Below are positions 1 through 8,287 of a stretch of 32,153 nt of DNA, piece by piece. The stretch is from Prolixibacteraceae bacterium. GTDB taxonomy: Bacteria > Bacteroidota > Bacteroidia > Bacteroidales > Prolixibacteraceae. The position numbers and the translations under genes were made by a program. The notes below the pieces were generated by a model, which was not told where the DNA came from, did no database searches, and saw only the letters and a program-made list of their open reading frames with translations. Every line of letters starts with the position of its first letter. Position 1 is the first letter of the stretch. The stretch spans positions 1 through 32,153 of the forward strand of contig JALNYZ010000041.1 of NCBI GenBank assembly GCA_023229575.1, in the 5' to 3' direction.

Positions 1-124
1 CATCTCTGGGAAATATTTTATTTACGACTTTATTTCTCTTATTTAAGGAGTGCAAAAATAGTTTTTTTTTATACAATGTCCAAACAATTGGATAAATAGT
101 AGATAAATTTATATTTTGTTTAAA

Positions 125-748
125 TTATCTGACAGGCAGATAGATCACTTTTTTGGTTTCAAAAAATGGCTCTTCGAAGATTTTTGAGAGGTCAAAAATT
201 TCTGCTGAAGCCTTGAATGGAGTGATTTCAGCCTCAAAATCTCCCCCTTTCAGGTAGATGATTCCATTGGGAAGGGCATTCCCCGAATGGGGGGAAACAT
301 TTTTTCGTACCATGGAAACAAAATAGGGAAAGGCTGTAACTGCCCTGCTGATGACGAAGTCGTAACGCAACTTGATCTCCTGCACCCTCTTTTTTTGAGC
401 CTTGACATTGGTCAGATTCAAGTGATCTGCCACTTCCTGAACTACCAAAATTTTCTTCCCGATAGCGTCGATCAGTGTGAAGTTTGAATCCGGGAAAAGA
501 ATGGCCAGCGGAATACCGGGAAATCCACCACCTGTACCAACATCGAGCAGATTTGTTCCCGGCTTGAAGCGGATGATTTTTGCAATGGACAGGGAGTGCA
601 GGACGTGCCGTACATACAGTTCATCGATATCCTTACGGGATATTACATTGATTTTTTCGTTCCATTCACGGTACAACGAGCCCAACGCTTCAAACTGGTT
701 GATTTGAAGCGGAGACAGTTCGGGGAAGTATTTGGTGAGAAGTCTCAC
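125..748 (-). CDS. rsmG: 16S rRNA (guanine527-N7)-methyltransferase RsmG
   Basis: RsmG (GidB) uses SAM to methylate N7 of G527 of 16S rRNA in the 30S subunit. The 207-residue protein has the usual family length. The SAM-binding motif I DVGTGGGFPGIPLA lies at residues 69-82, the acidic ribose-binding strand (TLIDAIGKK) at 91-99, and the family motif SRAV at 134-137. The start is GTG, one base after the TAA of the upstream sigma factor gene, so translation is probably coupled. It is the last gene of a leftward three-gene unit (GT2-like, sigma factor, rsmG). Positions 1-124 downstream are AT-rich and I see no convincing terminator there. Confidence 0.95.
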   Translation of the reverse strand: MRLLTKYFPELSPLQINQFEALGSLYREWNEKINVISRKDIDELYVRHVLHSLSIAKIIRFKPGTNLLDVGTGGGFPGIPLAILFPDSNFTLIDAIGKKILVVQEVADHLNLTNVKAQKKRVQEIKLRYDFVISRAVTAFPYFVSMVRKNVSPHSGNALPNGIIYLKGGDFEAEITPFKASAEIFDLSKIFEEPFFETKKVIYLPVR

Positions 749-749
749 G

Positions 750-1358
750 TTATTTCGCTATTTCATTGTTTTTCAGCAACTCGAAAAGCATTTCGCGGGA
801 CCGGAAAAGCTGCACTTTGACAGTACCAAGAGGCAGATCAAGTTCTTTGGCAATTTCATCGTAGGAGTATTCCTGAAAGTAACGTAACTCCAGCAATTTG
901 CGGTACCGCGGTTTCAATTTTGCCACCATCCTGCGAAGGATTTGCGAATTTTGATTCCTGATAATACTCTCTTCGGGATTGTATCCTTCGGCTCGTGCAT
1001 TGTAGTTGTAATCACCGCCAACTTGCTTGTCTCCCGACGAGGGTTCAAGAGGAACTGTAATTGCCCTCTTCTTTCGCATAAAATCAATGGCATTGTTGGA
1101 GGCTATGCGAAAAAGCCAGGTACTGAATGCGTACTGAGGTGTATATTGGTGGATGTTTGTGAAAGCTTTTCCAAATGCTTCAATCGTAAGATCCTCCGCA
1201 TCAGTCCGGTTATTTACCATCTTAAGCAGCATAAAATAGATGGTATCCTTGTAGCGTTTCATCAGATCGGTGTAGGCCCTTTCGTTCCCTTTGCGGGCAG
1301 CTTCAACCAATTCGATGTCCCTTTTTGCGTTACCGGATTGACCCTGAGCTATTTCCAT
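750..1358 (-). CDS. ECF-type RNA polymerase sigma-70 family factor
   Basis: This 202-residue protein has the two-domain layout of group IV sigma factors. Region 2 lies at about 25-95 and includes DAEDLTIEAFGKAF and the -10-recognition part with WLFRIASNNAIDFMRKK. Region 4 lies at about 140-195 and includes the helix-turn-helix SYDEIAKELDLPLGTVK. A linker of about 40 residues rich in Gly, Asn and Tyr joins them. No anti-sigma factor or SusC/SusD pair is adjacent, so this is not the usual Bacteroidota polysaccharide-utilisation ECF. The start codon overlaps the 3' end of the upstream GT2-like gene by 10 nt, and rsmG follows after one base, so it is probably translated from the same message. Regulon unknown. 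Confidence 0.9.
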   Translation of the reverse strand: MEIAQGQSGNAKRDIELVEAARKGNERAYTDLMKRYKDTIYFMLLKMVNNRTDAEDLTIEAFGKAFTNIHQYTPQYAFSTWLFRIASNNAIDFMRKKRAITVPLEPSSGDKQVGGDYNYNARAEGYNPEESIIRNQNSQILRRMVAKLKPRYRKLLELRYFQEYSYDEIAKELDLPLGTVKVQLFRSREMLFELLKNNEIAK

Positions 1359-2485
1359 TTTCTTTTTTGGCCTGTAAATAATTGGACAATTACGAAGTAG
1401 ATGTTAATTAGAGGAAGAAATGCCCTGTAAATAAGCAACATAGGTAAAAAGTTTTTTTCCCCGATTTTTTTTGTCACAACAGCAATCATGGTCATTTCAA
1501 ATAGAAGTAAAAAGCCCCATGTCCCCAGTATCCAGAATAACAGAGGCGAAACGATCAACAATACAATGAGCGATGCTGTCAAGGCCAATCTGCTTATTAA
1601 ATTGAGTGTACGGAAGAATCGCTGCCCGGCAGAGAACTTTCGTCTAAGCATAAGCTGTTTTTTCTTGAATTCTACCAGATCGATCCATTCAGCTTCACCT
1701 GCAAAAGCAATGGGCGTAATCTTGTTGTTAAGGACAACCGTATTTTTTCTGGTACCAATCTTATTAATAAATAGCTCATTTTCGCTGAAGGGTGAATCAA
1801 GTACTGCTGCAAATCCACGCAGATCAAGAAAAGTCTCGCGGCGGTAGGCCATGTTAAATTCAAATACCGGCATTGCCACTCCGCACGACTGGCCTGCCCC
1901 TGAAAGCAGAAAGGAGGTGAAATTTTCAAATCGTAACCAACTTTTATAATTCCCTTTGGCTTGGTTAAAGTGCATATAACCTATCGATACCTCTTTGTCC
2001 GGTTCAAGCCTTTGCGCATAATTTCTTAACCACTGATTGTCTGGGATTCTGCACAGTGGGCTTAAATATACCAACCACTCTTTACTGGAGGCCCTAACGC
2101 CAATGGTAATGGCAAGGGCATTCGGAAAATCAGTCTCCTGGATTATTTTCGTAGTTTTAAGGTTACCATGACTAATTTTCAGCTCTGCAAGAAACCAGTC
2201 AGTACCGTCTGTGGAACAGTCGTCCACCACTACAATCTCATAGTCGGGATAGTCTTGAGTAAGTAATGTTGGCAATAGTTCCTGCAGTTGTTCAAGGTAA
2301 TTGCGGGAAGTAACTATGATGGAAATGGAGGGAAGGTTTGGTACCTTGTTTTTTTGTTTTCCACTGAAAATAAAATTAGTCAGCAGTATCAAATAAAATA
2401 GTTGTACCAAAAAAGCAAGTCCAAATACAATAAGTCCTATAAACTCTTCGACTGTAAACTGAAATCCTCCAAATTCTATTGTCAT
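1349..2485 (-). CDS. Membrane GT2-like protein with degenerate acidic motifs
   Basis: The 378-residue protein has an N-terminal membrane segment (about 15-40), a GT-A domain and two or three C-terminal membrane segments (about 300-365), as in processive or membrane-bound GT2 enzymes. The nucleotide-binding start of the fold (SIIVTSRN at 55-62, VVVDDCSTDGTDWF at 85-98) is intact. Where the family has a metal-binding DxD (normally an FTDADC-P-type motif), this protein has YLSPLCRIP at 140-148. Where it has the catalytic GDDDLF-type motif, this protein reads SENELF at 234-239. It may therefore be inactive or metal-independent. It starts a unit with the sigma factor and rsmG, and a TATTTTTG box lies 18 bases upstream. 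Confidence 0.8.
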   Translation of the reverse strand: MTIEFGGFQFTVEEFIGLIVFGLAFLVQLFYLILLTNFIFSGKQKNKVPNLPSISIIVTSRNYLEQLQELLPTLLTQDYPDYEIVVVDDCSTDGTDWFLAELKISHGNLKTTKIIQETDFPNALAITIGVRASSKEWLVYLSPLCRIPDNQWLRNYAQRLEPDKEVSIGYMHFNQAKGNYKSWLRFENFTSFLLSGAGQSCGVAMPVFEFNMAYRRETFLDLRGFAAVLDSPFSENELFINKIGTRKNTVVLNNKITPIAFAGEAEWIDLVEFKKKQLMLRRKFSAGQRFFRTLNLISRLALTASLIVLLIVSPLLFWILGTWGFLLLFEMTMIAVVTKKIGEKNFLPMLLIYRAFLPLINIYFVIVQLFTGQKRKWK

Positions 2486-2503
2486 AATTCAAACAAAAGT
2501 TTT

Positions 2504-2511
2504 CAAAAATA
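2504..2511 (-). promoter_or_regulatory. Bacteroidota -7 box (TATTTTTG) for the GT2-like/sigma/rsmG unit
   Basis: The sequence matches the TAnnTTTG consensus on the minus strand, 18 bases before the GT2-like start. No clear -33 TTG element is visible at the usual distance. Confidence 0.45.
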
Positions 2512-2599
2512 CACAATGCGTCGGTAAGTACCCTAGATTTTAATAGTTTTTTTTAATGAGTACAATAAGTTATCGGAAATGTTATTTTGCTTTAATGAC

Positions 2600-2607
2600 T
2601 ATCTTTG
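2600..2607 (+). promoter_or_regulatory. Bacteroidota -7 box (TATCTTTG) for tgt
   Basis: TATCTTTG fits TAnnTTTG and lies 18 bases before the tgt ATG. No well-spaced -33 element is obvious. Confidence 0.5.
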
Positions 2608-2625
2608 CGGCTTGAAATCGTTTGA

Positions 2626-3756
2626 ATGAAGTTCGAATTACAGCAAACAACCGGCAACTCCAACGCTCGGGCAGGAAGGTTCCATACAGCTCATGGGGTG
2701 GTTGAGACTCCTGTTTTTATGCCGGTTGGTACGGTCGGTTCGGTAAAGGGTATCCATTTCAAAGAATTGAAAGAGGATATCAAAGCAAGGATTATTTTAG
2801 GTAACACTTACCATCTATATTTGCGTCCGGGTATTGAGGTACTTGAGCGTGCCGGGGGGTTACACCGTTTCAATGGCTGGGATAAACCCATTCTGACAGA
2901 TAGCGGGGGGTTTCAGGTTTTCTCCCTTGGCGATATCCGCAAAATTACAGAAGAGGGGGCGAAATTTCAATCACACATTGATGGTTCACGTCATTTGTTT
3001 ACCCCGGAACGTGTGGTAGACATTCAAAGGTCTATTGGGGCCGACATCATGATGGCTTTTGACGAATGTACACCAGGCGATGCAGACTATAGCTATGCCT
3101 TAAAGTCGCTCGAATTGACCCAGCGGTGGCTCGATCGGTGCATGAATCAATTTGCTTCCACAAATTCAAAATATGGTTACGAACAGACACTTTTTCCCAT
3201 TGTACAGGGGTGCGTGTATCCCGATTTGAGGATAAAGGCTGCAGAGCATGTTGCCACCTACCAGGCTGATGGATATGCCATTGGTGGCCTGTCGGTAGGT
3301 GAGAAAGAGGAAGATATGTACGCCATGATTGAGGTTGTCAATGAAGTCTTGCCAAAGGAGAGGCCCCGTTACCTGATGGGGGTTGGAAATCCTGTGAATA
3401 TATTGGAGGGAATTGACAGGGGTATAGATATGTTTGACTGTGTGATGCCAACCCGAAATGGCCGCAATGGCATGTTGTTTACCAGGGAGGGAGTAATCAA
3501 TATTCGAAACAACAAATGGGCCACAGATTTCACCCCGGTCGATCAGGATGGAACATCCTTCGTCGATCATCAATATTCCAGGGCCTACCTGCGTCATCTT
3601 TTTCAGGCAGGAGAGATGCTTGGACCAATGATTGGCAGTATACACAATCTTGCATTTTACCATTGGTTGGTAAATGAAGCAAGAATTCAAATTTTTCAGG
3701 GTACTTTTAGTCCCTGGAAAGGGCAGATGGTAAAAAAGTTGCGCACCAGACTCTGA
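2626..3756 (+). CDS. tgt: tRNA-guanine transglycosylase (queuine tRNA-ribosyltransferase)
   Basis: TGT exchanges G34 of GUN-anticodon tRNAs for preQ1, the entry step of queuosine formation on tRNA. The 376-residue protein is full length. The substrate-binding TDSGGFQVFSLG is at 91-102, with Asp92 the expected active-site acid. DIMMAFDECTP is at 140-150 and the nucleophile motif FDCVMPTR at 270-277 (Asp271). The family's zinc site CxCxxC-x25-H is not intact: the stretch before YSRAY reads DGTSFVDHQ, so the three Cys positions (309, 311, 314) are Gly, Ser and Asp, while the His (340, in SIHNL) remains. I believe related Bacteroidota enzymes look similar, but I cannot check this. The permease gene follows 28 bases downstream. 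Confidence 0.95.
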   Translation: MKFELQQTTGNSNARAGRFHTAHGVVETPVFMPVGTVGSVKGIHFKELKEDIKARIILGNTYHLYLRPGIEVLERAGGLHRFNGWDKPILTDSGGFQVFSLGDIRKITEEGAKFQSHIDGSRHLFTPERVVDIQRSIGADIMMAFDECTPGDADYSYALKSLELTQRWLDRCMNQFASTNSKYGYEQTLFPIVQGCVYPDLRIKAAEHVATYQADGYAIGGLSVGEKEEDMYAMIEVVNEVLPKERPRYLMGVGNPVNILEGIDRGIDMFDCVMPTRNGRNGMLFTREGVINIRNNKWATDFTPVDQDGTSFVDHQYSRAYLRHLFQAGEMLGPMIGSIHNLAFYHWLVNEARIQIFQGTFSPWKGQMVKKLRTRL

Positions 3757-3771
3757 TTGAGTTTACAATAT

Positions 3772-3779
3772 TACCTTTG
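3772..3779 (+). promoter_or_regulatory. Bacteroidota -7 box (TACCTTTG) immediately before the permease gene
   Basis: TACCTTTG matches TAnnTTTG and ends 5 bases before the ATG of the LptF/LptG permease. A transcript starting about 5-7 bases after the box would be leaderless or almost so. A TTG at 3757-3759 is too close to be a normal -33 element. Confidence 0.4.
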
Positions 3780-3784
3780 TACGG

Positions 3785-4876
3785 ATGGCCAAGAAGTATT
3801 TACAACGCATAGACAGATACATCATCAAAAAATACCTGGGAACGTTTTTCCTGGCTATTGCGTTGATTATTAGTATTTCTATCATCTTTGATATCTCAGA
3901 AAACATTGATGACTTTATCTCGAAGAAAGCTCCCCTGAAAGCCATCATATTCGATTATTATCTCCCTTTTATTCCCTATTTTACCAATCTTTTCAGTGCA
4001 CTGTTTACCTTCATTGCGGTCATTTATTTTACCTCAAAGATGGCCTATAACTCTGAGATAATTGCCATTCAATCGAGTGGGATCAGTTACCGCCGAATGA
4101 TGCGGCCATACCTTGTTGCCTCGGGTATTATTGCAATTATGTCGTGGATTTTGGGCAATTTCATCATTCCTCCCACTGCCTTGTCAAGGGTGAATTTCCG
4201 TACTACTTATATCAAAAATGAGTATATCAATACCGATAAAAACATACACAGGCAGTTGGAACCGGGGCTGTTCATTTATATGAAAAGCTACAACAACAGG
4301 AGTGATGTAGGTTATAAATTTACTATTGAAAAATTTGAAGGCACAAAGCTAAAGTCTAAATTGATAGCAGATTACATCAAGTGGGACCGTGAAAAAAAGA
4401 AGTGGGTGATCCACGACTATTTTGTCAGGGACATGAGTGGCACTGTGGAGAAGATCTCCAAAGGTACACAGATCGACTCAACCCTTAAGATGACGCCGGG
4501 CGAATTTGGACAGCAAAGTTCCAAGGAGGAAACCATGGATTACTGGCAACTTAATAAGTATATCAAAGATTTGAAATTGAGAGGTGTAGACAATGTTTCA
4601 AGTTATGAAAAGGAAAAATATCAGCGTACCTCCGGGCCAATCAGTACATTTATTTTGACCATTATTGGCGTGTCACTGGCGTCCAGAAAGACAAGGGGAG
4701 GAATTGGCATTCATCTAGGTTTGGGGCTGTTGCTCAGTTTCTCCTACATTATGTTCATGCAGGTTAGTACCATATTTGCCTTCAAAGCAGGATTCAATGT
4801 ATTGCTCGCTGTATGGCTTCCAAATTTAATTTACGCAATGATTGCACTTGTACTTTATAAAAGGGCAGCTAAGTAA
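3785..4876 (+). CDS. LptF/LptG (YjgP/YjgQ) family LPS-export permease
   Basis: This is one transmembrane half of the LptB2FG ABC transporter, which extracts lipopolysaccharide from the inner membrane and pushes it onto the Lpt bridge. The 363-residue protein shows the family topology. There are three N-terminal membrane segments (about 16-36, 60-82 and 105-125), a beta-rich periplasmic domain (about 130-275) and three C-terminal segments (about 285-357). The first helix is preceded by the typical IDRYIIKKYLGTF. The pairing with tgt is common in Bacteroidota. F and G cannot be told apart by eye, so no symbol is given. A second -7 box sits directly before the start, so it may also be transcribed separately from tgt. 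Confidence 0.9.
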   Translation: MAKKYLQRIDRYIIKKYLGTFFLAIALIISISIIFDISENIDDFISKKAPLKAIIFDYYLPFIPYFTNLFSALFTFIAVIYFTSKMAYNSEIIAIQSSGISYRRMMRPYLVASGIIAIMSWILGNFIIPPTALSRVNFRTTYIKNEYINTDKNIHRQLEPGLFIYMKSYNNRSDVGYKFTIEKFEGTKLKSKLIADYIKWDREKKKWVIHDYFVRDMSGTVEKISKGTQIDSTLKMTPGEFGQQSSKEETMDYWQLNKYIKDLKLRGVDNVSSYEKEKYQRTSGPISTFILTIIGVSLASRKTRGGIGIHLGLGLLLSFSYIMFMQVSTIFAFKAGFNVLLAVWLPNLIYAMIALVLYKRAAK

Positions 4877-4965
4877 TTCGGTTGGGAATCTGGCTGTAAG
4901 GTATTTTTTTATTAAACTTCAGGAGGCAATCTTCCTTCCAGTAAAGCCAAAGAGAATATTTTTTG

Positions 4966-4973
4966 TATTTTTG
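4966..4973 (+). promoter_or_regulatory. Bacteroidota -7 box (TATTTTTG) for the acyl-CoA carboxylase genes
   Basis: TATTTTTG matches TAnnTTTG, 67 bases upstream of the ATG at 5041. It lies inside the longest possible reading frame (TTG at 4963), which argues for the downstream ATG as the true start. Confidence 0.45.
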
Positions 4974-5040
4974 TGGCACCATTTTCGGACCAAAAATCAG
5001 TTCTTATTTCGGACAAAACATAAGTAAATATCTACAGATT

Positions 5041-6585
5041 ATGTCATTAAAAAGAAACATCCTGGATCTACGCAGGAGGAAGAAAGAGGCTCAGCAAGGT
5101 GGTGGCGAAGCTGCCATAGGGAAACAGGTTGCCATGGGCAAAAAGACTGCCCGCGAAAGGATCAAAGCGATTCTCGACGAGAACTCTTTTCATGAGTATG
5201 ATCTCTTTGTTGAGCATACCGGTAAGGATTTCGATATGGAGAAAAAGGTATTGCACGGTGATGGTGTCATCATAGGTACCGGTACCATGTACAACCAACC
5301 TGTCTGTATATATGCACAGGATTTTACCGTTGCAGGTGGATCTTTGGGTTTGATGCATGCCCGCAAGATTACCAAAATTATGGATCATGCCCTTAAAATG
5401 CGGGTTCCAATAATTGGTATCAACGATTCGGGAGGTGCGCGCATTCAGGAAGGTGTCAACTCCTTGGCGGGATACGGTGAGATATTTTACCGCAATACCG
5501 AGGCTTCAGGCGTTATACCACAATTGTCGGTTATTCTCGGACCTTGTGCTGGTGGAGCGGTTTATTCGCCAGCTTTGACCGATTTCGTTTTCGTGGTTGA
5601 GAACATTTCAAAGATGTTTATTACCGGTCCAAGTGTAATAAAAACAGTTTTGGGAGAAGAGATCTCGATGGAAGAGCTTGGTGGGGCATTGGTTCATAGT
5701 GAAGTAACCGGAAATGCCCATTTCTATGCACTGAGCGAAGATGAATGTTTCGAGCAAATCAAGAAACTGATCTCTTTTATTCCATGGAACAATACCCAGA
5801 AGGCGCTGCGCTTTCCAACGCAGGCCCCTACCTTTCCTACGAGCATCGAAGACATTGTCCCAAGTGATCCGCATTATCCCTATGATATCCGCGACATTAT
5901 TAAAGCAATTTCAGACAGCTCCGATTTTTTTGAGGTGATGGAGCTATTTGCTCGTAACATTGTCATCGGCTTTGGCCGTATTGCCGGGAATACTGTAGGT
6001 TTTGTTGCCAACCAACCGATGTACCTGGCAGGTGTACTTGATTGCGACAGTTCAGACAAAGCTGCCCGTTTTGTCCGCTATTGCGATGCTTTCAATATTC
6101 CTATCGTGACCCTCGAGGACATGCCTGGTTACCTGCCGGGAGTTGACCAGGAGCATTCAGGTGTGATCCGTCACGGGGCCAAATTGTTGTACGCATACAG
6201 TGAAGCAACTGTTCCGAAGGTTACTGTAATCATTCGGAAGGCATATGGAGGAGGTTACATAGCCATGAACTCTCGTCACCTTGGCGCCGACTTCGTTTAT
6301 GCCTGGCCAACAGCCGAGATAGCGGTGATGGGTCCCGAAGGCGCTGCAAATATTGTCTTCCGTAAGGAAATTGATGAAGCTGAAAATCCGGCTGAGATGC
6401 GTAAACAGAAGGTTCAGGAGTACAAGGATAAGTTTGCCAATCCTTTTGTCGCTGCCTCCAAGGGCTACATAGACGAAGTGATTGAACCACTTGAAACCCG
6501 TGCGCGACTGATTCACTCTCTCGAGATTTCAGAACATAAGGTCGATAAAAGACCGGCAAAAAAACATGGAGTTCCTCCTTTCTGA
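5041..6585 (+). CDS. Acyl-CoA carboxylase, carboxyltransferase (beta) subunit
   Basis: The enzyme moves a carboxyl group from carboxybiotin to an acyl-CoA (propionyl-CoA or acetyl-CoA type), or the reverse in methylmalonyl-CoA decarboxylases. From the ATG at 5041 it is 514 residues, the usual length. The two crotonase-like oxyanion regions are clear: GGARIQEG at about 131-138 with GPCAGGAV soon after, and AYGGGYIAM at 401-409. The residue after GGGY is Ile, a position linked to acyl-chain preference in this family; Asp there is typical of propionyl-CoA-specific actinobacterial PccB. The biotin carrier gene follows after 20 bases. No biotin carboxylase and no membrane decarboxylase subunit is nearby, so carboxylase versus decarboxylase cannot be decided here. 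Confidence 0.92.
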   Translation: MSLKRNILDLRRRKKEAQQGGGEAAIGKQVAMGKKTARERIKAILDENSFHEYDLFVEHTGKDFDMEKKVLHGDGVIIGTGTMYNQPVCIYAQDFTVAGGSLGLMHARKITKIMDHALKMRVPIIGINDSGGARIQEGVNSLAGYGEIFYRNTEASGVIPQLSVILGPCAGGAVYSPALTDFVFVVENISKMFITGPSVIKTVLGEEISMEELGGALVHSEVTGNAHFYALSEDECFEQIKKLISFIPWNNTQKALRFPTQAPTFPTSIEDIVPSDPHYPYDIRDIIKAISDSSDFFEVMELFARNIVIGFGRIAGNTVGFVANQPMYLAGVLDCDSSDKAARFVRYCDAFNIPIVTLEDMPGYLPGVDQEHSGVIRHGAKLLYAYSEATVPKVTVIIRKAYGGGYIAMNSRHLGADFVYAWPTAEIAVMGPEGAANIVFRKEIDEAENPAEMRKQKVQEYKDKFANPFVAASKGYIDEVIEPLETRARLIHSLEISEHKVDKRPAKKHGVPPF

Positions 6586-6605
6586 TCATCAATCGCTTCT
6601 AATAA

Positions 6606-6947
6606 ATGACCAATATGGAAGATAATAAACCAAAATATGAGATCTTCGTTGTCAATACTGCACAATACTACACACTGCTTACCAAGAAATTCGGTATGCG
6701 GAAGAAGTGGCAGCCGGCTGACCTGAACCAAATACGTTCTTTTATTCCGGGTACGATTTTAGAAGTCTATGTAAAACCGGGTCAGGAGGTTCAAAGCGGG
6801 GATAAATTGCTCAAATATGAGGCAATGAAGATGCAAACCATCCTTGAAATGCCTTTTGCCGGTACAGTGAAGGAGGTTCTCATATCCGTAGGGGACAAAG
6901 TACACAAAGATCAGCTGATGATCCAATTGGAGGAGCTGGCGGAGTAA
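6606..6947 (+). CDS. Biotin carboxyl carrier protein (biotinyl domain)
   Basis: A small 113-residue swinging-arm protein. The biotinyl domain occupies about 43-111, with the biotinylation motif EAMKM and target Lys75. The typical PGTILEVYVKPGQEVQSGD hammerhead strand is at 48-66 and the matching repeat FAGTVKEVLISVGDKV follows. The first 40 residues are a short polar extension without the Pro/Ala-rich linker common in stand-alone carriers. ATG at 6606 or 6615 are both possible starts. It follows the carboxyltransferase after 20 bases and presumably serves it, with a biotin carboxylase encoded elsewhere. Confidence 0.92.
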   Translation: MTNMEDNKPKYEIFVVNTAQYYTLLTKKFGMRKKWQPADLNQIRSFIPGTILEVYVKPGQEVQSGDKLLKYEAMKMQTILEMPFAGTVKEVLISVGDKVHKDQLMIQLEELAE

Positions 6948-6955
6948 GAGGTTAG

Positions 6956-8224
6956 TTAGTTGTTAAAGTCTAGTCGCCGGTAGAATTCCAATAAATCAAG
7001 GGCACTTAGGTTCCCAAAAGTTGAGACCCCTAATTTTATTAAGAGCCCGTTCGCTTCTTCCACCAAAATGCCTTTCCCATCATTCATTGATTCGCAAAGA
7101 TTCAAGTACTGTATAATCCAGAACGCATTGATCAGATGGTAGAATCTCCGTGTAAATACCTGTACATCGGCACAATTTTTCTTCAACTCCTCCAATCGGG
7201 CCAGGGTTTCAGTTTGCTCAATATAACATTTCAGAACAGGATCAAAAGTTTTAAACTGCTCCTTCCAGAGAGTATGACCTGTATCGAAAATGAGACCGGG
7301 GCTACTGAAAAGGGGAATTAAGGTTTCGAAAGTTTTAAGGGAATATGCTGAGTAGAGCTCCTTACTGCCCTCATCCCATTTTTTCAATGCAGCGCCGGTT
7401 CCAAAGGGCACCCTGTTTGATATCCGGGCTGCAGGATAGACGGTTGCGTCTTTGACCACCCCATATTCACCCAGCAAAACCATCTTGTACAAAAAATGAA
7501 AATCTTCTCCGGCCTGTCTTCTGTTCATGCCTCCCTGCTTCACATACGAACTGGCCCTGACGGCAAAGCTTGACCCAATGGTATGAATTGCATGCGGATA
7601 ACCGCACCAATTCATCGCATTCCGATGATAGCGGAGATAAAGTTCATATTGGATGATACCTTCCCGGAGCGATGTGGTTAATGCCGGATCATCAATCGGA
7701 TGATTAAAATTCAAGGTAACAAAATTTGCACGGGGATTTTCTTTGAATGCTGTCTCAATGGAGGTGAAGTAGTTGGCAGACACCCGACTGTCGGCATCAA
7801 ATCCGATCAGGATACCCTCCTCCAATCCCGACCGGTCAAGACATCGGATCGCTTCGTCCATGGCAATTTTTCTTGCCCATCCCACTCCTGCCCATTTCGA
7901 AGGTAAAGCGGGAGCATGTAAAAGCCGAAGCTGATAAAAGGGCTTTGCACCCCTTTGCAACCATTCCTGAACAGATTGAATGGTCTTTAAATTATTAAAT
8001 AATTGCTGAGGTGAGGTTTTATCGGAGGAGTTTACAGCTACGATGACAGTCACATCACTGACCGGAGGAGTGCAGGTTGCCAGTGATTCGAGTGCTTTGG
8101 GAAGGTCGGGTTCATCAAAACAAGGTATGGAAACAAACAACTTGCTCCTGTTTTCAGATAATGGGAGCAATTCTGTTACCTCAAGAGGTTGTTGCCGATC
8201 AAGATAGGCACTGAATATTGACAT
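6956..8224 (-). CDS. GT2 family glycosyltransferase (soluble)
   Basis: A 422-residue GT-A glycosyltransferase with no membrane segment. The nucleotide-binding strand is KLFVSIPCFDEPDL at 28-41. The metal-binding DxD is intact in GFDADSRV at 141-148, and the catalytic acid pair is in QAGEDFHF at 237-244 (Glu240, Asp241). About 150 C-terminal helical residues have no recognised domain. It is convergent with the biotin carrier gene (8-base gap). It lies 63 bases downstream of the OmpH-like gene and could be cotranscribed with it. Donor and acceptor cannot be told from the sequence; a role in surface glycan is likely but inferred. Confidence 0.85.
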   Translation of the reverse strand: MSIFSAYLDRQQPLEVTELLPLSENRSKLFVSIPCFDEPDLPKALESLATCTPPVSDVTVIVAVNSSDKTSPQQLFNNLKTIQSVQEWLQRGAKPFYQLRLLHAPALPSKWAGVGWARKIAMDEAIRCLDRSGLEEGILIGFDADSRVSANYFTSIETAFKENPRANFVTLNFNHPIDDPALTTSLREGIIQYELYLRYHRNAMNWCGYPHAIHTIGSSFAVRASSYVKQGGMNRRQAGEDFHFLYKMVLLGEYGVVKDATVYPAARISNRVPFGTGAALKKWDEGSKELYSAYSLKTFETLIPLFSSPGLIFDTGHTLWKEQFKTFDPVLKCYIEQTETLARLEELKKNCADVQVFTRRFYHLINAFWIIQYLNLCESMNDGKGILVEEANGLLIKLGVSTFGNLSALDLLEFYRRLDFNN

Positions 8225-8287
8225 TGTGACCGGTTAAATACCTTAAACAAAGCCTGGGTAGTCAGGATGTTCCTACGGTATTGAAAT

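Noticed and set aside
942..1400. 152-codon open frame on the plus strand
   Set aside because: It lies wholly opposite the sigma factor gene, is rich in Cys and low-complexity residues, and shows no domain.
3166..3690. 174-codon open frame opposite tgt
   Set aside because: Antisense shadow of a well-supported gene, with no recognisable motif.
4963..5040. 26-codon N-terminal extension of the carboxyltransferase
   Set aside because: It would start at TTG, contains the likely promoter box, and is not expected for the family.
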